64,000 bases of DNA from positions 355,209-419,208 of the forward strand of contig JAIPBH010000001.1 in NCBI GenBank assembly GCA_021739635.1, in the 5' to 3' direction. Origin of the DNA: Flavobacteriaceae bacterium. GTDB lineage: Bacteria > Bacteroidota > Bacteroidia > Flavobacteriales > Flavobacteriaceae. The number at the start of each line of letters is the position of its first letter. The stretch's first letter is position 1. Below, one piece after another: positions 27,826 through 38,881 of the stretch. The translations under genes were made by a program, and so were the position numbers. Below the pieces are notes generated by a model. The model searched no databases and was not told where the DNA came from. It saw nothing but the letters and a program-made list of their open reading frames with translations.

Positions 27826-27856
27826 AAAAAAGAGCGATTTATTCGCTCTTTTTTTT
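27826..27856. terminator. Intrinsic terminator between convergent genes
   Basis: GAGCGA (27832-27837) pairs with TCGCTC (27843-27848), flanked by an A-run and a T-run that extend the stem. It serves the secreted-protein gene and, read in reverse, may serve the minus-strand gene that ends at 27908. Confidence 0.85.
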
Positions 27857-27907
27857 ATTGTATTAAAAACAATTTTAGAATAATATAAGCTTAAAAAGTA
27901 TTCTATT

Positions 27908-29212
27908 CTAAGCTTCTGGTTTTTCTAGTTGTTTGTTAATCTTTTTAATTGCGTTTTCTATAGATTTTTCAGGTTCAATTATATTGTATTCACCCCAGAA
28001 TTCTGGATCAGAAAACCCAGACGCTTTTTCATTTAAAATCACTCTAGGACTTAACTTTTCACCTAAATAATTTGTTTCATCAGTTTTTTTCCAATCAGTT
28101 ATAGCCATTTCACTACTTAAGGTGTACTCACTATTAAATAATTTATGTTTCCAATTTACCTTAAAAGTTAACTGAATTTTACCATAACCATAATGCCATT
28201 TTCCGTTTTTAGTTCTGTAATCAACTCTGTAAGAAGCTACGGTAGGATACACTTTAACTTTGTTTGGTTTTTTTCTAACAAACATCTCACTGGCCAAATC
28301 TTTATCTTCAATATTTAAATTATAAACGGCGCTTGTTAAAGCAAGTGTTTGAGAGTCTATGTATAGTTTCCCGTAATATAAGGGCTCGTTGTTATTAATT
28401 TTTTGTTTAAAATTCACAACATAAACAAGGCGGTTATTCAATTCAGTAGATGCATCAAAAGTAAATTGATAATTTGATAAATTACCTCTATCAAAAATGT
28501 ATTCAGGATATTTAATCATATCGGTATATAATGTACTAAATGGCCCGCCTTGAAGTTTTAAAGCCAAAGTGTCAAGTCTGGAATAATCTGTACTTTTTCT
28601 TGACTTTAATAAACTAACGTCATCATGCTTGGTATTGGAATATGGTTGTTTGTAAATGTTTAAAACGGCTTCAGAAAGTGACGCATTCTTATTTCTTTTT
28701 TTAATGGTTTCTCTGTAAAAGGCAGTCATTTTGGTGTTGTCATTATCATAAAATTCACTTTTTCTATCTAAAGTAGCTCTAACCAGGGCTTCAGCATCTT
28801 TAATACCATATATATTTACATTATCAAGTTCAGTTATTGAAACCTCCATAAGTATTTTTGTGTCCTCATTATTTAGTGTTGCTATAGGAATTTCTTTTTT
28901 TGTATACCCTAAAATAGAAACCAGTATTGTTTTGTCTAAATACTCACTAGGCACTTTTAATAAAAATTCACCTTCATTATTGGTAATAGTGCCAATATTG
29001 GTTCCGCTAATGTTTATGTCTACATAGGCAAGAGGTTCTTTAGATTTACCATCTAAAACGTGTCCTTTAAACTCTTTGTTTTTTTGAATTTCTTGAATAG
29101 GTTCTTGAAATAAATTAGTTGCTTGAGAATTGAAACTAAAAACTAAGAGAAATAAAACTGTTGATGTGTATACCAGTGAGGAAATACTTTGGAAGGTATG
29201 TGTCTTTTTCAT
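27908..29212 (-). CDS. Exported protein with carboxypeptidase-like regulatory (CarboxypepD_reg-like) domain
   Basis: The 434-residue protein has an N-terminal hydrophobic signal segment (about 12-31). A beta-sandwich of the CarboxypepD_reg-like type follows at about 48-125, with KGHVLDGKSKEPLAYVDINISG, a segment commonly found at the start of TonB-dependent receptors and of several flavobacterial cell-envelope proteins. The rest (about 140-434) is a beta-rich domain of unknown function resembling DUF5686-type regions, with no plug or barrel. It is convergent with the last glucan-locus gene and divergent from bshC. No enzyme motif is seen. A periplasmic or outer-membrane-associated role is inferred. 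Confidence 0.65.
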   Translation of the reverse strand: MKKTHTFQSISSLVYTSTVLFLLVFSFNSQATNLFQEPIQEIQKNKEFKGHVLDGKSKEPLAYVDINISGTNIGTITNNEGEFLLKVPSEYLDKTILVSILGYTKKEIPIATLNNEDTKILMEVSITELDNVNIYGIKDAEALVRATLDRKSEFYDNDNTKMTAFYRETIKKRNKNASLSEAVLNIYKQPYSNTKHDDVSLLKSRKSTDYSRLDTLALKLQGGPFSTLYTDMIKYPEYIFDRGNLSNYQFTFDASTELNNRLVYVVNFKQKINNNEPLYYGKLYIDSQTLALTSAVYNLNIEDKDLASEMFVRKKPNKVKVYPTVASYRVDYRTKNGKWHYGYGKIQLTFKVNWKHKLFNSEYTLSSEMAITDWKKTDETNYLGEKLSPRVILNEKASGFSDPEFWGEYNIIEPEKSIENAIKKINKQLEKPEA

Positions 29213-29421
29213 AGCAATAAGTCTTAAGGGGTTAATTATTAACCATATAAGATAATGAAATACATTTAAAATGTCAAGTTTTTATATAATATTTAACAAT
29301 CTGGGTTCCTAAATTATAAATAGAATTTTTGTTTTAATATGCAGGTCTCAAAAGGAGCAAATTTTTTTATTTCAAAAGTAAGTCTTAACTAATTTTTTAG
29401 AAAATCAAATGGTAATAGCCG

Positions 29422-29429
29422 TATCTTTA
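29422..29429 (+). promoter_or_regulatory. Candidate -7 promoter box for bshC
   Basis: TATCTTTA differs from TAnnTTTG only in the last base and lies 25 bases before the bshC start. Confidence 0.4.
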
Positions 29430-29454
29430 CCTTTTAATAAGAGTAGCTGTAAAT

Positions 29455-31059
29455 ATGCCAACAGAAAGTATTTCATTTAAAAAAACGGGTTATTTTTCAT
29501 CACTAATTTGTGATTATATTGAAGAGTCTTCTACATTACAACCGTTTTATAATAACTTTCCTAAAATTGAAAATTTTAAAAAGCAGATTAAAGAAAAGCA
29601 TGTGTCTTGTAATTTGGGCACAAGAACAGTTCTAGTTGAAAGTTTAAAAAAGCAATATGCAACTATTGAGACTTCAGAAGCTACAATGCAAAATATAGAG
29701 TCTTTAATACAAGAAAATTCTTTTACAATAATAACGGGTCATCAATTAAATATTTTCACAGGACCACTTTATTTTTTATATAAAATTATTTCTACAATAA
29801 ATCTTACAACAGAATTAAAAGAAGCATATCCTGATTATAATTTTGTGCCGGTTTATTGGATGGCTACTGAAGACCATGACTTTGAAGAAATTAATTATTT
29901 CAATTTTAAAGGAAAAAAAGTACGTTGGAATAAGGTTGCAAGTGGTGCAGTTGGGGAATTATCAACTGAAGAGCTTGGTAATGTTTTTGAATTATTTTCA
30001 AAAGATTTAGGCATAGGTAAAAAAGCCGATTTTTTAAGAAATTTATTCACAGAAGCTTATTTAAAACATGATAACCTAACAGATGCTACACGGTATTTAA
30101 CAAATGCACTTTTTTCTGAATATGGGTTGGTAATTATTGATGCTAATGATGCAGAATTAAAACAGTTGTTCATCCCTTATATCAAAGATGAATTACTAAA
30201 TAATACATCTTTTAAATTGGTTTCTGAAACCATTAAAAAAATAAGTGATTTACCAAATCAACCATATAATATTCAAGTCAATCCTCGAGAGATAAATTTG
30301 TTTTATTTAAAGCAGAATTTACGTGAGCGTATCGTTTTTGAAGACGGTCTATATTCTGTTGTTGATTCGGATATATCATGGACTAAAGATGAGATTTTAA
30401 AAGAAGTTGAAAATAATCCTGAGCGTTTTAGTCCAAATGTGATTATGCGTCCGTTGTATCAAGAAGTTATTTTACCAAACTTATGCTATATTGGCGGCGG
30501 TGGCGAATTGGCCTATTGGTTTGAGTTGAAACAATTTTTTAATGAAGTTAAAGTTCCTTTTCCTATACTTTTACTCCGTAACTCGGTATTGATTCAAACC
30601 GTTCAGCAACAAAAAAAGCTTAATAATTTAAACATTTCCAGTGAAGATATCTTTTTAAAACGAGATGCCTTCATTAATAAAAAAGTACGTAAAATATCGA
30701 ATATTGATATTGATTTTTCTTCTCAAAAAGAACAGTTAATTCAGCAATTTAAGCACTTATATAAGTTGGCTGAAAAAACTGATAAATCGTTTATTGGTGC
30801 TGTAAAATCACAAGAAGTAAAACAGTTAAAAGGTTTAGAAAAACTAGAAAAGCGTTTGCTTAAAGCTCAGAAAAAAGTACTTTCAGACCAAGTATCAAGG
30901 ATGACAGAACTTCAAAATGAATTATTTCCAAATCAAAGTTTACAAGAAAGAAACACTAATTTTTCAGAATTTTATTTGGAATACGGCGAAGAATTAATTC
31001 CTCAATTAATAGAAAACTTAAAACCTCTAAATACTGAGTTTTTAATATTAACACTATAA
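29455..31059 (+). CDS. bshC: Bacillithiol biosynthesis cysteine-adding enzyme BshC
   Basis: BshC adds cysteine to glucosaminyl-malate in the last step of bacillithiol synthesis. The 534-residue length is normal for the family. The family hallmark is the N-terminal GHQLNIFTGPLYFLYKI segment (about 98-114), followed by PVYWMATEDHDFEEIN, a nucleotide-like-fold signature, and a C-terminal coiled region rich in lysine (about 400-500). The next gene starts 4 bases after its stop. The other bacillithiol genes are not in this window. The presence of this enzyme supports a low-molecular-weight thiol of the bacillithiol type in this organism. Confidence 0.93.
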   Translation: MPTESISFKKTGYFSSLICDYIEESSTLQPFYNNFPKIENFKKQIKEKHVSCNLGTRTVLVESLKKQYATIETSEATMQNIESLIQENSFTIITGHQLNIFTGPLYFLYKIISTINLTTELKEAYPDYNFVPVYWMATEDHDFEEINYFNFKGKKVRWNKVASGAVGELSTEELGNVFELFSKDLGIGKKADFLRNLFTEAYLKHDNLTDATRYLTNALFSEYGLVIIDANDAELKQLFIPYIKDELLNNTSFKLVSETIKKISDLPNQPYNIQVNPREINLFYLKQNLRERIVFEDGLYSVVDSDISWTKDEILKEVENNPERFSPNVIMRPLYQEVILPNLCYIGGGGELAYWFELKQFFNEVKVPFPILLLRNSVLIQTVQQQKKLNNLNISSEDIFLKRDAFINKKVRKISNIDIDFSSQKEQLIQQFKHLYKLAEKTDKSFIGAVKSQEVKQLKGLEKLEKRLLKAQKKVLSDQVSRMTELQNELFPNQSLQERNTNFSEFYLEYGEELIPQLIENLKPLNTEFLILTL

Positions 31060-31063
31060 CAAA

Positions 31064-32437
31064 ATGCATAAAATAGATATTGATTTGGTTAACATGACAT
31101 TGGATGTTATGAAATATGCCATTGATAGAATTTCAGAAACAGAGCCTAAAATTGGTGTTCCTCAAAAAGCTGAAGATTTAAAAGCATTGGTAGGTGAAAC
31201 GGTTACAGCTAAAGGCATTGGTGGAGAAGTGGCTTTTAATTTATGGAAAGAGCATTTAATGAAAGCAAATGTTTCTATAGATCACCCAAGGCATTTGGCA
31301 TTTGTACCAGCATCGCCAACAAGGGCAGCAATTATGTTTGATTTGGTAACATCTGCTTCCAGTATTCATGGAGCCTATTGGATGGAAGGTGCAGGAGGAA
31401 TTTTTTGTGAAAATGAAGCCATGAAATGGATTGTATCACTTACAGGATTGCCAGAAGGAGCTTTTGGTGTTTTTACAAGTGGTGGAACTGCAGCAAATCT
31501 TTCAGCAATAGTAACGGCCAGAGAATATTGGAGAAGTTTAAATGATAAAAATAAAAATGAAAAAGGCATTATAATCACTTCTATCGGGGCACATTCTTCT
31601 GTAAAAGCGATGGCTAAGGTGGTCGATGTGGATGTATTATTAGTAGATACCGAAGATAAATTGGAAGCAAAAGCTTTACAAGAAACCATTAATGGATTAC
31701 CAGAAAATCAAAGAAAACGATTATTTGCTGTTGTAGGAACGGGTGGAACAACCAATGCAGGCATTATTGATGATTTATCTGGTATAGCTGCTATTTGTGA
31801 AACAGAAAATTTATGGTTTCATGTGGATGCAGCTTATGGCGGTGGCGCTTTAGCAGCAGATTCTGTAAGACATTTATTTAACGGTATTGAAAAAGCAGAT
31901 AGTATCACCATTGACCCACACAAATGGATGTTTTCTCCTTATGATTGTGGTGCAGTTATTTATAAACAACCTGAATTAGCTAAAAAAGCACACTCACAAG
32001 AAGGGTCTTATTTAGATATTTTTAAAGATGAAGGTGCTCATGGTTTTAATCCTACTGATTATCAAATACAGTTAACAAGGCGCGTTAGAGGTTTGCCATT
32101 ATGGTTTTCATTAGCAATGCATGGTACAGACAGATATAAAGAAGCTGTTGAACGTGGTCTTGAATTGGCACAAATTGCTGGTAAATTGATAACTGAAAAA
32201 CCTCATGTTGAACTGGTAAGAGACCCAAGTTTGTCTTGCGTTTTGTATAGACGAATTGGTTGGAAACCTGAAGATTATACACATTGGACTTATGAAAATC
32301 ACAGCAAAGGATTTGCATTAGTCACTCCAACAAAGTGGAAAAAAGGAGGTGCTTTTGAAACGGTTTCCCGTTTTTGTTTTATCAATCCAGATACTACAGA
32401 AAAAGATATAGAAATGATTTTAGATTCTATGCTTTAA
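31064..32437 (+). CDS. PLP-dependent group II amino-acid decarboxylase family protein
   Basis: This 457-residue cytoplasmic enzyme belongs to the group II decarboxylases (glutamate, aromatic amino acid, diaminobutyrate). The PLP-binding lysine lies in DPHKWMFSPYDCG (Lys 287); HVDAAYGGG carries the aspartate that binds the pyridine nitrogen, and TSGGTAANLSA the phosphate-binding turn. The start is 4 bases after bshC, so the two genes are probably cotranscribed. The substrate cannot be chosen from the sequence: aspartate, glutamate and aromatic amino acids are all possible. The link with bshC may be only one of position. Confidence 0.85.
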   Translation: MHKIDIDLVNMTLDVMKYAIDRISETEPKIGVPQKAEDLKALVGETVTAKGIGGEVAFNLWKEHLMKANVSIDHPRHLAFVPASPTRAAIMFDLVTSASSIHGAYWMEGAGGIFCENEAMKWIVSLTGLPEGAFGVFTSGGTAANLSAIVTAREYWRSLNDKNKNEKGIIITSIGAHSSVKAMAKVVDVDVLLVDTEDKLEAKALQETINGLPENQRKRLFAVVGTGGTTNAGIIDDLSGIAAICETENLWFHVDAAYGGGALAADSVRHLFNGIEKADSITIDPHKWMFSPYDCGAVIYKQPELAKKAHSQEGSYLDIFKDEGAHGFNPTDYQIQLTRRVRGLPLWFSLAMHGTDRYKEAVERGLELAQIAGKLITEKPHVELVRDPSLSCVLYRRIGWKPEDYTHWTYENHSKGFALVTPTKWKKGGAFETVSRFCFINPDTTEKDIEMILDSML

Positions 32438-32488
32438 AAATTTATTAAAAAAGTATGTGTGCTAATTTCGCATTCTAAAATCAATTAT

Positions 32489-32496
32489 TACTTTTG
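32489..32496 (+). promoter_or_regulatory. Promoter box abutting the guaA start
   Basis: TACTTTTG is a full TAnnTTTG match ending 3 bases before the guaA ATG at 32500. A TTCG at 32467-32470 lies 18 bases before it at the -33 position. The predicted transcript start would fall on or next to the ATG. Confidence 0.55.
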
Positions 32497-32499
32497 CGC

Positions 32500-34035
32500 A
32501 TGCAACACAACAAGGTACTTATTTTAGATTTCGGGTCACAATACACACAACTTATTGCCCGTAGAGTTAGAGAACTCAATATTTATTGCGAAATCCATCC
32601 TTACAACAAAATTCCAGTTAATGTATCAGAGTACAATGCGGTAGTTTTATCTGGAAGTCCATTTTCTGTAAGAGGTGAAGATGCACCACATCCAGATTTA
32701 TCACAAATACGTGGAAAAAAACCAATGCTTGCGGTTTGTTATGGTGCTCAGTATTTAGCACATTTCTCTGGAGGCGAAGTTGCTCCATCAAATACGAGAG
32801 AATATGGTAGGGCAAATTTATCATTTATAAAAAATGATGAAGCTTTCTTAGCCGGTATTCAAAAAGGAAGTCAGGTTTGGATGAGTCATAGTGATACTAT
32901 TAAGCATTTACCAACCAATGGGGTTTTATTAGCCAGCACCAATGATGTGCAAAATGCAGCATTTAGAATTGAAGGAGAAGAAACCTATGCTATTCAATTT
33001 CACCCAGAAGTGTATCATTCTACAGATGGTAAAAAATTATTAGAAAACTTTTTAGTTCGCATAGCAGTTGTACACCAAGATTGGACACCACAATCTTTTG
33101 TTGAAGAAACTGTTGAATCACTACAAAATCAATTAGGAAATGATAAAGTGGTATTAGGACTTTCTGGAGGCGTTGATTCTTCGGTAGCTGCCGTTTTACT
33201 TCATAAAGCTATTGGAAAAAATCTGTATTGTATTTTTGTGAATAATGGGTTACTTCGTAAAAATGAGTTTGAAAGCGTTTTAAAGCAATATGAAGGCATG
33301 GGACTTAACGTTAAAGGTGTTGATGCATCTAAACGTTTTTTAGATGCTTTAGCTGGAATTGATGATCCTGAGAAAAAACGTAAAGCCATTGGTAATGCGT
33401 TTATTGAAGTGTTTGATGATGAAGCTCACCAAATTGAAAATGTGACTTGGTTGGCACAAGGCACCATATATCCTGATGTTATAGAAAGTGTGTCTGCTAC
33501 TGGCGGACCATCAGCTACTATTAAAAGTCATCATAACGTAGGCGGATTACCAGATTTTATGAAACTTAAAATTGTTGAGCCGCTAAAAGCATTGTTTAAA
33601 GATGAGGTGAGAAGAGTAGGTGCAACTTTAGGAATTGATCCGTTATTGCTTGGTCGTCATCCGTTTCCAGGACCTGGGTTAGCCATTCGTATTTTAGGTG
33701 ATATTACTGCTGAAAAAGTGCGTATTCTTCAAGAAGTTGATGCTATTTTTATAAACGGACTTCGTGAATGGGGCTTGTATGACAAAGTTTGGCAAGCCGG
33801 TGCTATTTTATTACCAGTAAATAGTGTAGGTGTTATGGGTGATGAACGTACTTATGAAAAATGTGTGGCACTTAGAGCTGTTGAAAGTACAGATGGTATG
33901 ACGGCAGACTGGGTAAATTTACCCTATGAGTTTTTGCAAAAAACATCAAATGACATAATAAATAAAGTTAAAGGCGTTAATAGAGTAGTTTATGATATCA
34001 GCTCAAAACCGCCAGCAACTATTGAATGGGAATAG
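32500..34035 (+). CDS. guaA: GMP synthase (glutamine-hydrolysing)
   Basis: GuaA converts XMP to GMP with ATP and glutamine. The N-terminal class I glutamine amidotransferase domain (to about 190) has the catalytic cysteine in AVCYGAQ (Cys 80) and the HPEVYHS segment. The ATP-pyrophosphatase domain has the P-loop-like [11 protein letters not shown], and the C-terminal dimerisation domain ends in PPATIEWE, as in all GuaA. The start at 32500 gives [12 protein letters not shown], normal for flavobacteria; a TTG two codons earlier is less likely because it overlaps the promoter box. Its length of 511 residues is complete. A secreted LysM protein follows. Confidence 0.96.
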   Translation: MQHNKVLILDFGSQYTQLIARRVRELNIYCEIHPYNKIPVNVSEYNAVVLSGSPFSVRGEDAPHPDLSQIRGKKPMLAVCYGAQYLAHFSGGEVAPSNTREYGRANLSFIKNDEAFLAGIQKGSQVWMSHSDTIKHLPTNGVLLASTNDVQNAAFRIEGEETYAIQFHPEVYHSTDGKKLLENFLVRIAVVHQDWTPQSFVEETVESLQNQLGNDKVVLGLSGGVDSSVAAVLLHKAIGKNLYCIFVNNGLLRKNEFESVLKQYEGMGLNVKGVDASKRFLDALAGIDDPEKKRKAIGNAFIEVFDDEAHQIENVTWLAQGTIYPDVIESVSATGGPSATIKSHHNVGGLPDFMKLKIVEPLKALFKDEVRRVGATLGIDPLLLGRHPFPGPGLAIRILGDITAEKVRILQEVDAIFINGLREWGLYDKVWQAGAILLPVNSVGVMGDERTYEKCVALRAVESTDGMTADWVNLPYEFLQKTSNDIINKVKGVNRVVYDISSKPPATIEWE

Positions 34036-34216
34036 TGACTTTTAGTACGTTTACGTCATAATTGAAGAAGCTCTAAAACAAGTAAAATTGTATTTTTGGT
34101 TTGGGTGTTCCAATATTTATAAACTATATTTATTATTTTTAAAGTATCTCACGTGTATATAATTACCGTATATAATAAAGTGAGTTAAACAAATATTGTC
34201 AGGCTGTACACTATAT

Positions 34217-34275
34217 CTTTTCTTTTTGGCATGTTATGTGTATAAACAAAAGAAAAGGATGTCGTTTCCATCCTT
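34217..34275 (+). promoter_or_regulatory. Two overlapping, mutually exclusive hairpins before the LysM gene
   Basis: CTTTTCTTTT at 34217-34226 can pair with AAAAGAAAAG at 34248-34257. AAGGATG at 34255-34261 can pair with CATCCTT at 34269-34275. The two stems share bases 34255-34257 and would compete. They lie in the 264-base gap before 34300. No terminator-like T-run follows. Confidence 0.35.
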
Positions 34276-34299
34276 AACACAATTTTAAAATTAGATTAC

Positions 34300-36234
34300 A
34301 TGATTAAATTCTTTTCCATTGTATGTTTAGCTTTTTTTTTAAGCAATAATACAGCTAAAGCCCAAAACTATAAGACACATAAGGTTAAACAAGGAGAGAC
34401 TATTGAAAGTATTTCTAAACAATATTACGTAACTCCTTTTGATATTTATACATTAAATCCTGATGCAAAAAAGGGTTTAAAGCCAAATACGCTTTTAATC
34501 ATTCCAAAACCAAAAGTAGATTCTGAACCTAAAGTTACTGTTACTAAAGAATTGCAAGGTTTTAAAACGCATAGAATAGGTAAAAAGGAAACCTTATACA
34601 GTTTAGCCAAAGAATATAATGTGTCAGAAGATGATATTAAAAAATACAACACATTTTTATATTCTAGCACTTTACGTAAAGGGGATAAATTAGAGATTCC
34701 TGTTTTTAAAATTACTGAAGTTACTCAAACAAAAGAGTTAACAAAACCTTATACAGTTTTACCAAAAGAAGGGAAATGGCGCGTTGCTTATAAATTTGGT
34801 ATCACGCTTGCTGAATTGGAATCCCTTAACCCAAATATGGGAGACGTATTGCAAGAAGGTGAAATTATTAATGTGCCAAACATTACTAAAACTGATGAAA
34901 AGGTAGTTGATGAGCAATACAGTTATTATAAAGTACTACCTAAAGAAGGATTTTATAGATTAAAACTAAAATTAGGATTAGAACAAGATCAGCTTGAAGC
35001 CTTAAATCCTTCATTGAAGGAAAGCGGATTAAAAGATGGCATGATTTTAAAAGTGCCTTTCAATCATAATATAGAATCTTTTGAGTCTAATGAAGTTGCT
35101 AATAATTTAATTGAAAAAATAAAAGATTATAAAACCAAGCATATTGCTATAATGTTACCATTTCGTTTGGATCGTGTTGAATTTGACTCTATATCAAACA
35201 TGAAACAAAGCATATCAAATGATAGATATTTAGATGCATCTTTAGATTTTCATTCAGGGATATTAATGGCTGTTGATTCACTTAAAACTTTAGGTATTTC
35301 TCTTAAAGTAGATGTTTATGACACGAAATACCAAGTTGGTGAAGTGTCTAAAATTATTGAGTCTAACAATTTTGAAAATTTAGATGCTGTAATTGGGCCA
35401 TTAACACCAAACAATTTTGAAAGAGCAGCTTCTGAATTAAAAAAATATAATGTTCCCGTAGTCTCGCCAATTGGGGAGAATCTAAATCTTTATGATAATG
35501 TTTTTCAAACAAGACCTTCTGCAGACTTGTTAAAAAGCAAAATGATTAATTATGTTAAAACACTTTCAGGTTCAAAAAACATTGTTATTATTTCTGATAG
35601 TAAAAATTCACCAGTTGCTGCAGAATTAAAACAAGAATTTACTTTTGCAACCCAAGTGCGTTCTAGAAAGAATAAAGATGGTAAAGATGCCAATTATATA
35701 TTAGTTGATGATATTGCTAGTGTTTTAAAATCTGGTATTAACATAGTTTTTTTAGAAACTCAAAATCAAGGATTCGCATCAAATGTGACTAGTATAGTAA
35801 ATTCTTTAATTAGAGCTGAAAATAAAGAAGAAAATATAGCTAAAACAGATATTATATTAGTTACTACAAATATGAATGCTGCTTTTGAAGGTGATGAAAT
35901 ATCAAATGAACACTTGTCCAATTTGAGTTTTACTTTTGCCACCATGTCAAAAACAAAAAGCATAGAAGATAATAATTACTTCATTAAAAAATATGAAGAA
36001 ATTTATCATGTTACACCAAATAAAAGAGCTATTAGAGGTTTTGATGTTACTATGGATGTTGTGTTACGTTTAGTAACTTCAGATGATTTATATACTTCTG
36101 TAACTGAAACGCCTTTAACAGAATACGTTGAAAGCAAGTTTGAATACAAAAAGAAACTTTTTGGAGGATTTTATAATGATTCAGCTTATTTAGTAAAGTA
36201 TAAAGATTTAAGAATTGTTGAAGTTCAGCAATAA
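34300..36234 (+). CDS. Secreted LysM-repeat protein with periplasmic-binding-like domain
   Basis: The 644-residue protein has a signal peptide (about 1-22, ending KAQ) and then four LysM-type repeats at about 25-70, 88-135, 148-192 and 206-250; the first reads HKVKQGETIESISKQYY. LysM modules bind peptidoglycan. The rest (about 275-640) has the alternating fold of type I periplasmic-binding proteins (segment HIAIMLPFRLD, then IGPLTPNNFERAA), often annotated as an amino-acid ABC transporter substrate-binding domain, though no transporter genes lie nearby. It follows guaA and precedes a DUF922 gene, an order seen widely in this family. A structural or sensing role at the cell wall is inferred. 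Confidence 0.82.
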   Translation: MIKFFSIVCLAFFLSNNTAKAQNYKTHKVKQGETIESISKQYYVTPFDIYTLNPDAKKGLKPNTLLIIPKPKVDSEPKVTVTKELQGFKTHRIGKKETLYSLAKEYNVSEDDIKKYNTFLYSSTLRKGDKLEIPVFKITEVTQTKELTKPYTVLPKEGKWRVAYKFGITLAELESLNPNMGDVLQEGEIINVPNITKTDEKVVDEQYSYYKVLPKEGFYRLKLKLGLEQDQLEALNPSLKESGLKDGMILKVPFNHNIESFESNEVANNLIEKIKDYKTKHIAIMLPFRLDRVEFDSISNMKQSISNDRYLDASLDFHSGILMAVDSLKTLGISLKVDVYDTKYQVGEVSKIIESNNFENLDAVIGPLTPNNFERAASELKKYNVPVVSPIGENLNLYDNVFQTRPSADLLKSKMINYVKTLSGSKNIVIISDSKNSPVAAELKQEFTFATQVRSRKNKDGKDANYILVDDIASVLKSGINIVFLETQNQGFASNVTSIVNSLIRAENKEENIAKTDIILVTTNMNAAFEGDEISNEHLSNLSFTFATMSKTKSIEDNNYFIKKYEEIYHVTPNKRAIRGFDVTMDVVLRLVTSDDLYTSVTETPLTEYVESKFEYKKKLFGGFYNDSAYLVKYKDLRIVEVQQ

Positions 36235-36280
36235 GACAAATTAAAATTCGTTTTTTAATTCAAACCTAGTTTTCTATCGC

Positions 36281-36817
36281 TTGTCTAGATTTATTATTTT
36301 AATATGTTGCTTCCTTTTTGTTGAAAAAGATGAACCAGTAATTACTTGGAGAGAATCTTATAAATTATCATGGAATGATTTTAAAGGCGAGGCACATAAA
36401 AATGAAAAAGCAGTAGCAATTACAGCATCAGGTTTTAGTTTTGAGTATTCTATCAAACAAAATGTTTTTAGAGCAGTAAGTTTTGAAGCAAAAGTAGAAG
36501 CTTGTTTTTTTTCTGAACAATCATGGTATAAACCAGAATTAGTAAATGATTATATTTTGTCTCATGAACAATTGCATTATGATATTACAGAGCTTTACAC
36601 ACGTAAATTCAGACAGCAATTAAGCCAACTAAAAGTTTCAAAAACTATTAAAAGTGATTTAGAATCACTACACAAGTTGATGAATAAGCAATTAGAAAGC
36701 AGACAAAATGACTATGATGCTGAAACTAATAATTCAATAAATAAAGAAGCTCAACTACTTTGGCAACAAAAAATTGAAACAGAGTTGCAAACATTAGTCT
36801 CATATAAATCAGAATAG
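36281..36817 (+). CDS. DUF922-like exported protein with HEQLH motif, TTG start
   Basis: The 178-residue protein has a short hydrophobic N-terminus (RFIILICCFLFV) and resembles the DUF922 family. The segment SHEQLHYDITELY contains an HExxH motif of the kind found in zinc peptidases, and this region is the best conserved part of DUF922. No in-frame ATG exists upstream back to the stop at 36242, and the first internal one would remove most of the protein, so TTG at 36281 is the likely start. The next gene begins a few bases downstream. Zinc binding and proteolysis are not proven. Confidence 0.65.
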   Translation: MSRFIILICCFLFVEKDEPVITWRESYKLSWNDFKGEAHKNEKAVAITASGFSFEYSIKQNVFRAVSFEAKVEACFFSEQSWYKPELVNDYILSHEQLHYDITELYTRKFRQQLSQLKVSKTIKSDLESLHKLMNKQLESRQNDYDAETNNSINKEAQLLWQQKIETELQTLVSYKSE

Positions 36818-36825
36818 TTGTGTTC

Positions 36826-37053
36826 ATGCAACCCGATAAAAACTTCTTAATAACCTTGGCGCATACCAAAATGCCTTTTGGGAAGTATAAAGACCTCTAT
36901 TTAATTGACCTGCCAGAATATTATGTGGTTTGGTATCATAATAAAGGATTTCCAAAAGGGAAATTAGGAGATATGCTACAAACCGTTTATGAACTTAAAT
37001 TAAACGGTTTGGAAGAGCTAATTAGAAATATTAAAAAGCAGTATCCTAAATAG
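36826..37053 (+). CDS. DUF3820 family small protein
   Basis: The 75-residue protein (start ATG 36826; an alternative GTG lies at 36820) matches the DUF3820 pattern: MPFGKYKDLYLIDLPEYYVVWYHNKGFPKGKLG. The family resembles the small quorum-sensing-associated or exonuclease-linked domains known in gammaproteobacteria, but its function is unknown. It follows the DUF922 gene after 8 bases and precedes pyrG, so it is likely in one transcript with DUF922. No signal peptide or metal motif is seen. Confidence 0.78.
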   Translation: MQPDKNFLITLAHTKMPFGKYKDLYLIDLPEYYVVWYHNKGFPKGKLGDMLQTVYELKLNGLEELIRNIKKQYPK

Positions 37054-37144
37054 AGATTTAGTTTTTAAGTCTATTATATATAAAAAATAGTTGTTTATAA
37101 ATACCTTTTAAATAACTAAAACAATGCTTTAATAACTGTTTTAA

Positions 37145-38818
<1,674 letters not shown>

Positions 38819-38881
38819 AATTGGTTAGTTTTTTGATAAATACCTAAAACCTCAATTTAAAAGAGGAGAAATTTATAGCAA

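Noticed and set aside
34036-34216. Possible tRNA or small RNA gene in the gap after guaA
   Set aside because: No cloverleaf or conserved RNA pattern could be found by eye; only short AT-rich stems.
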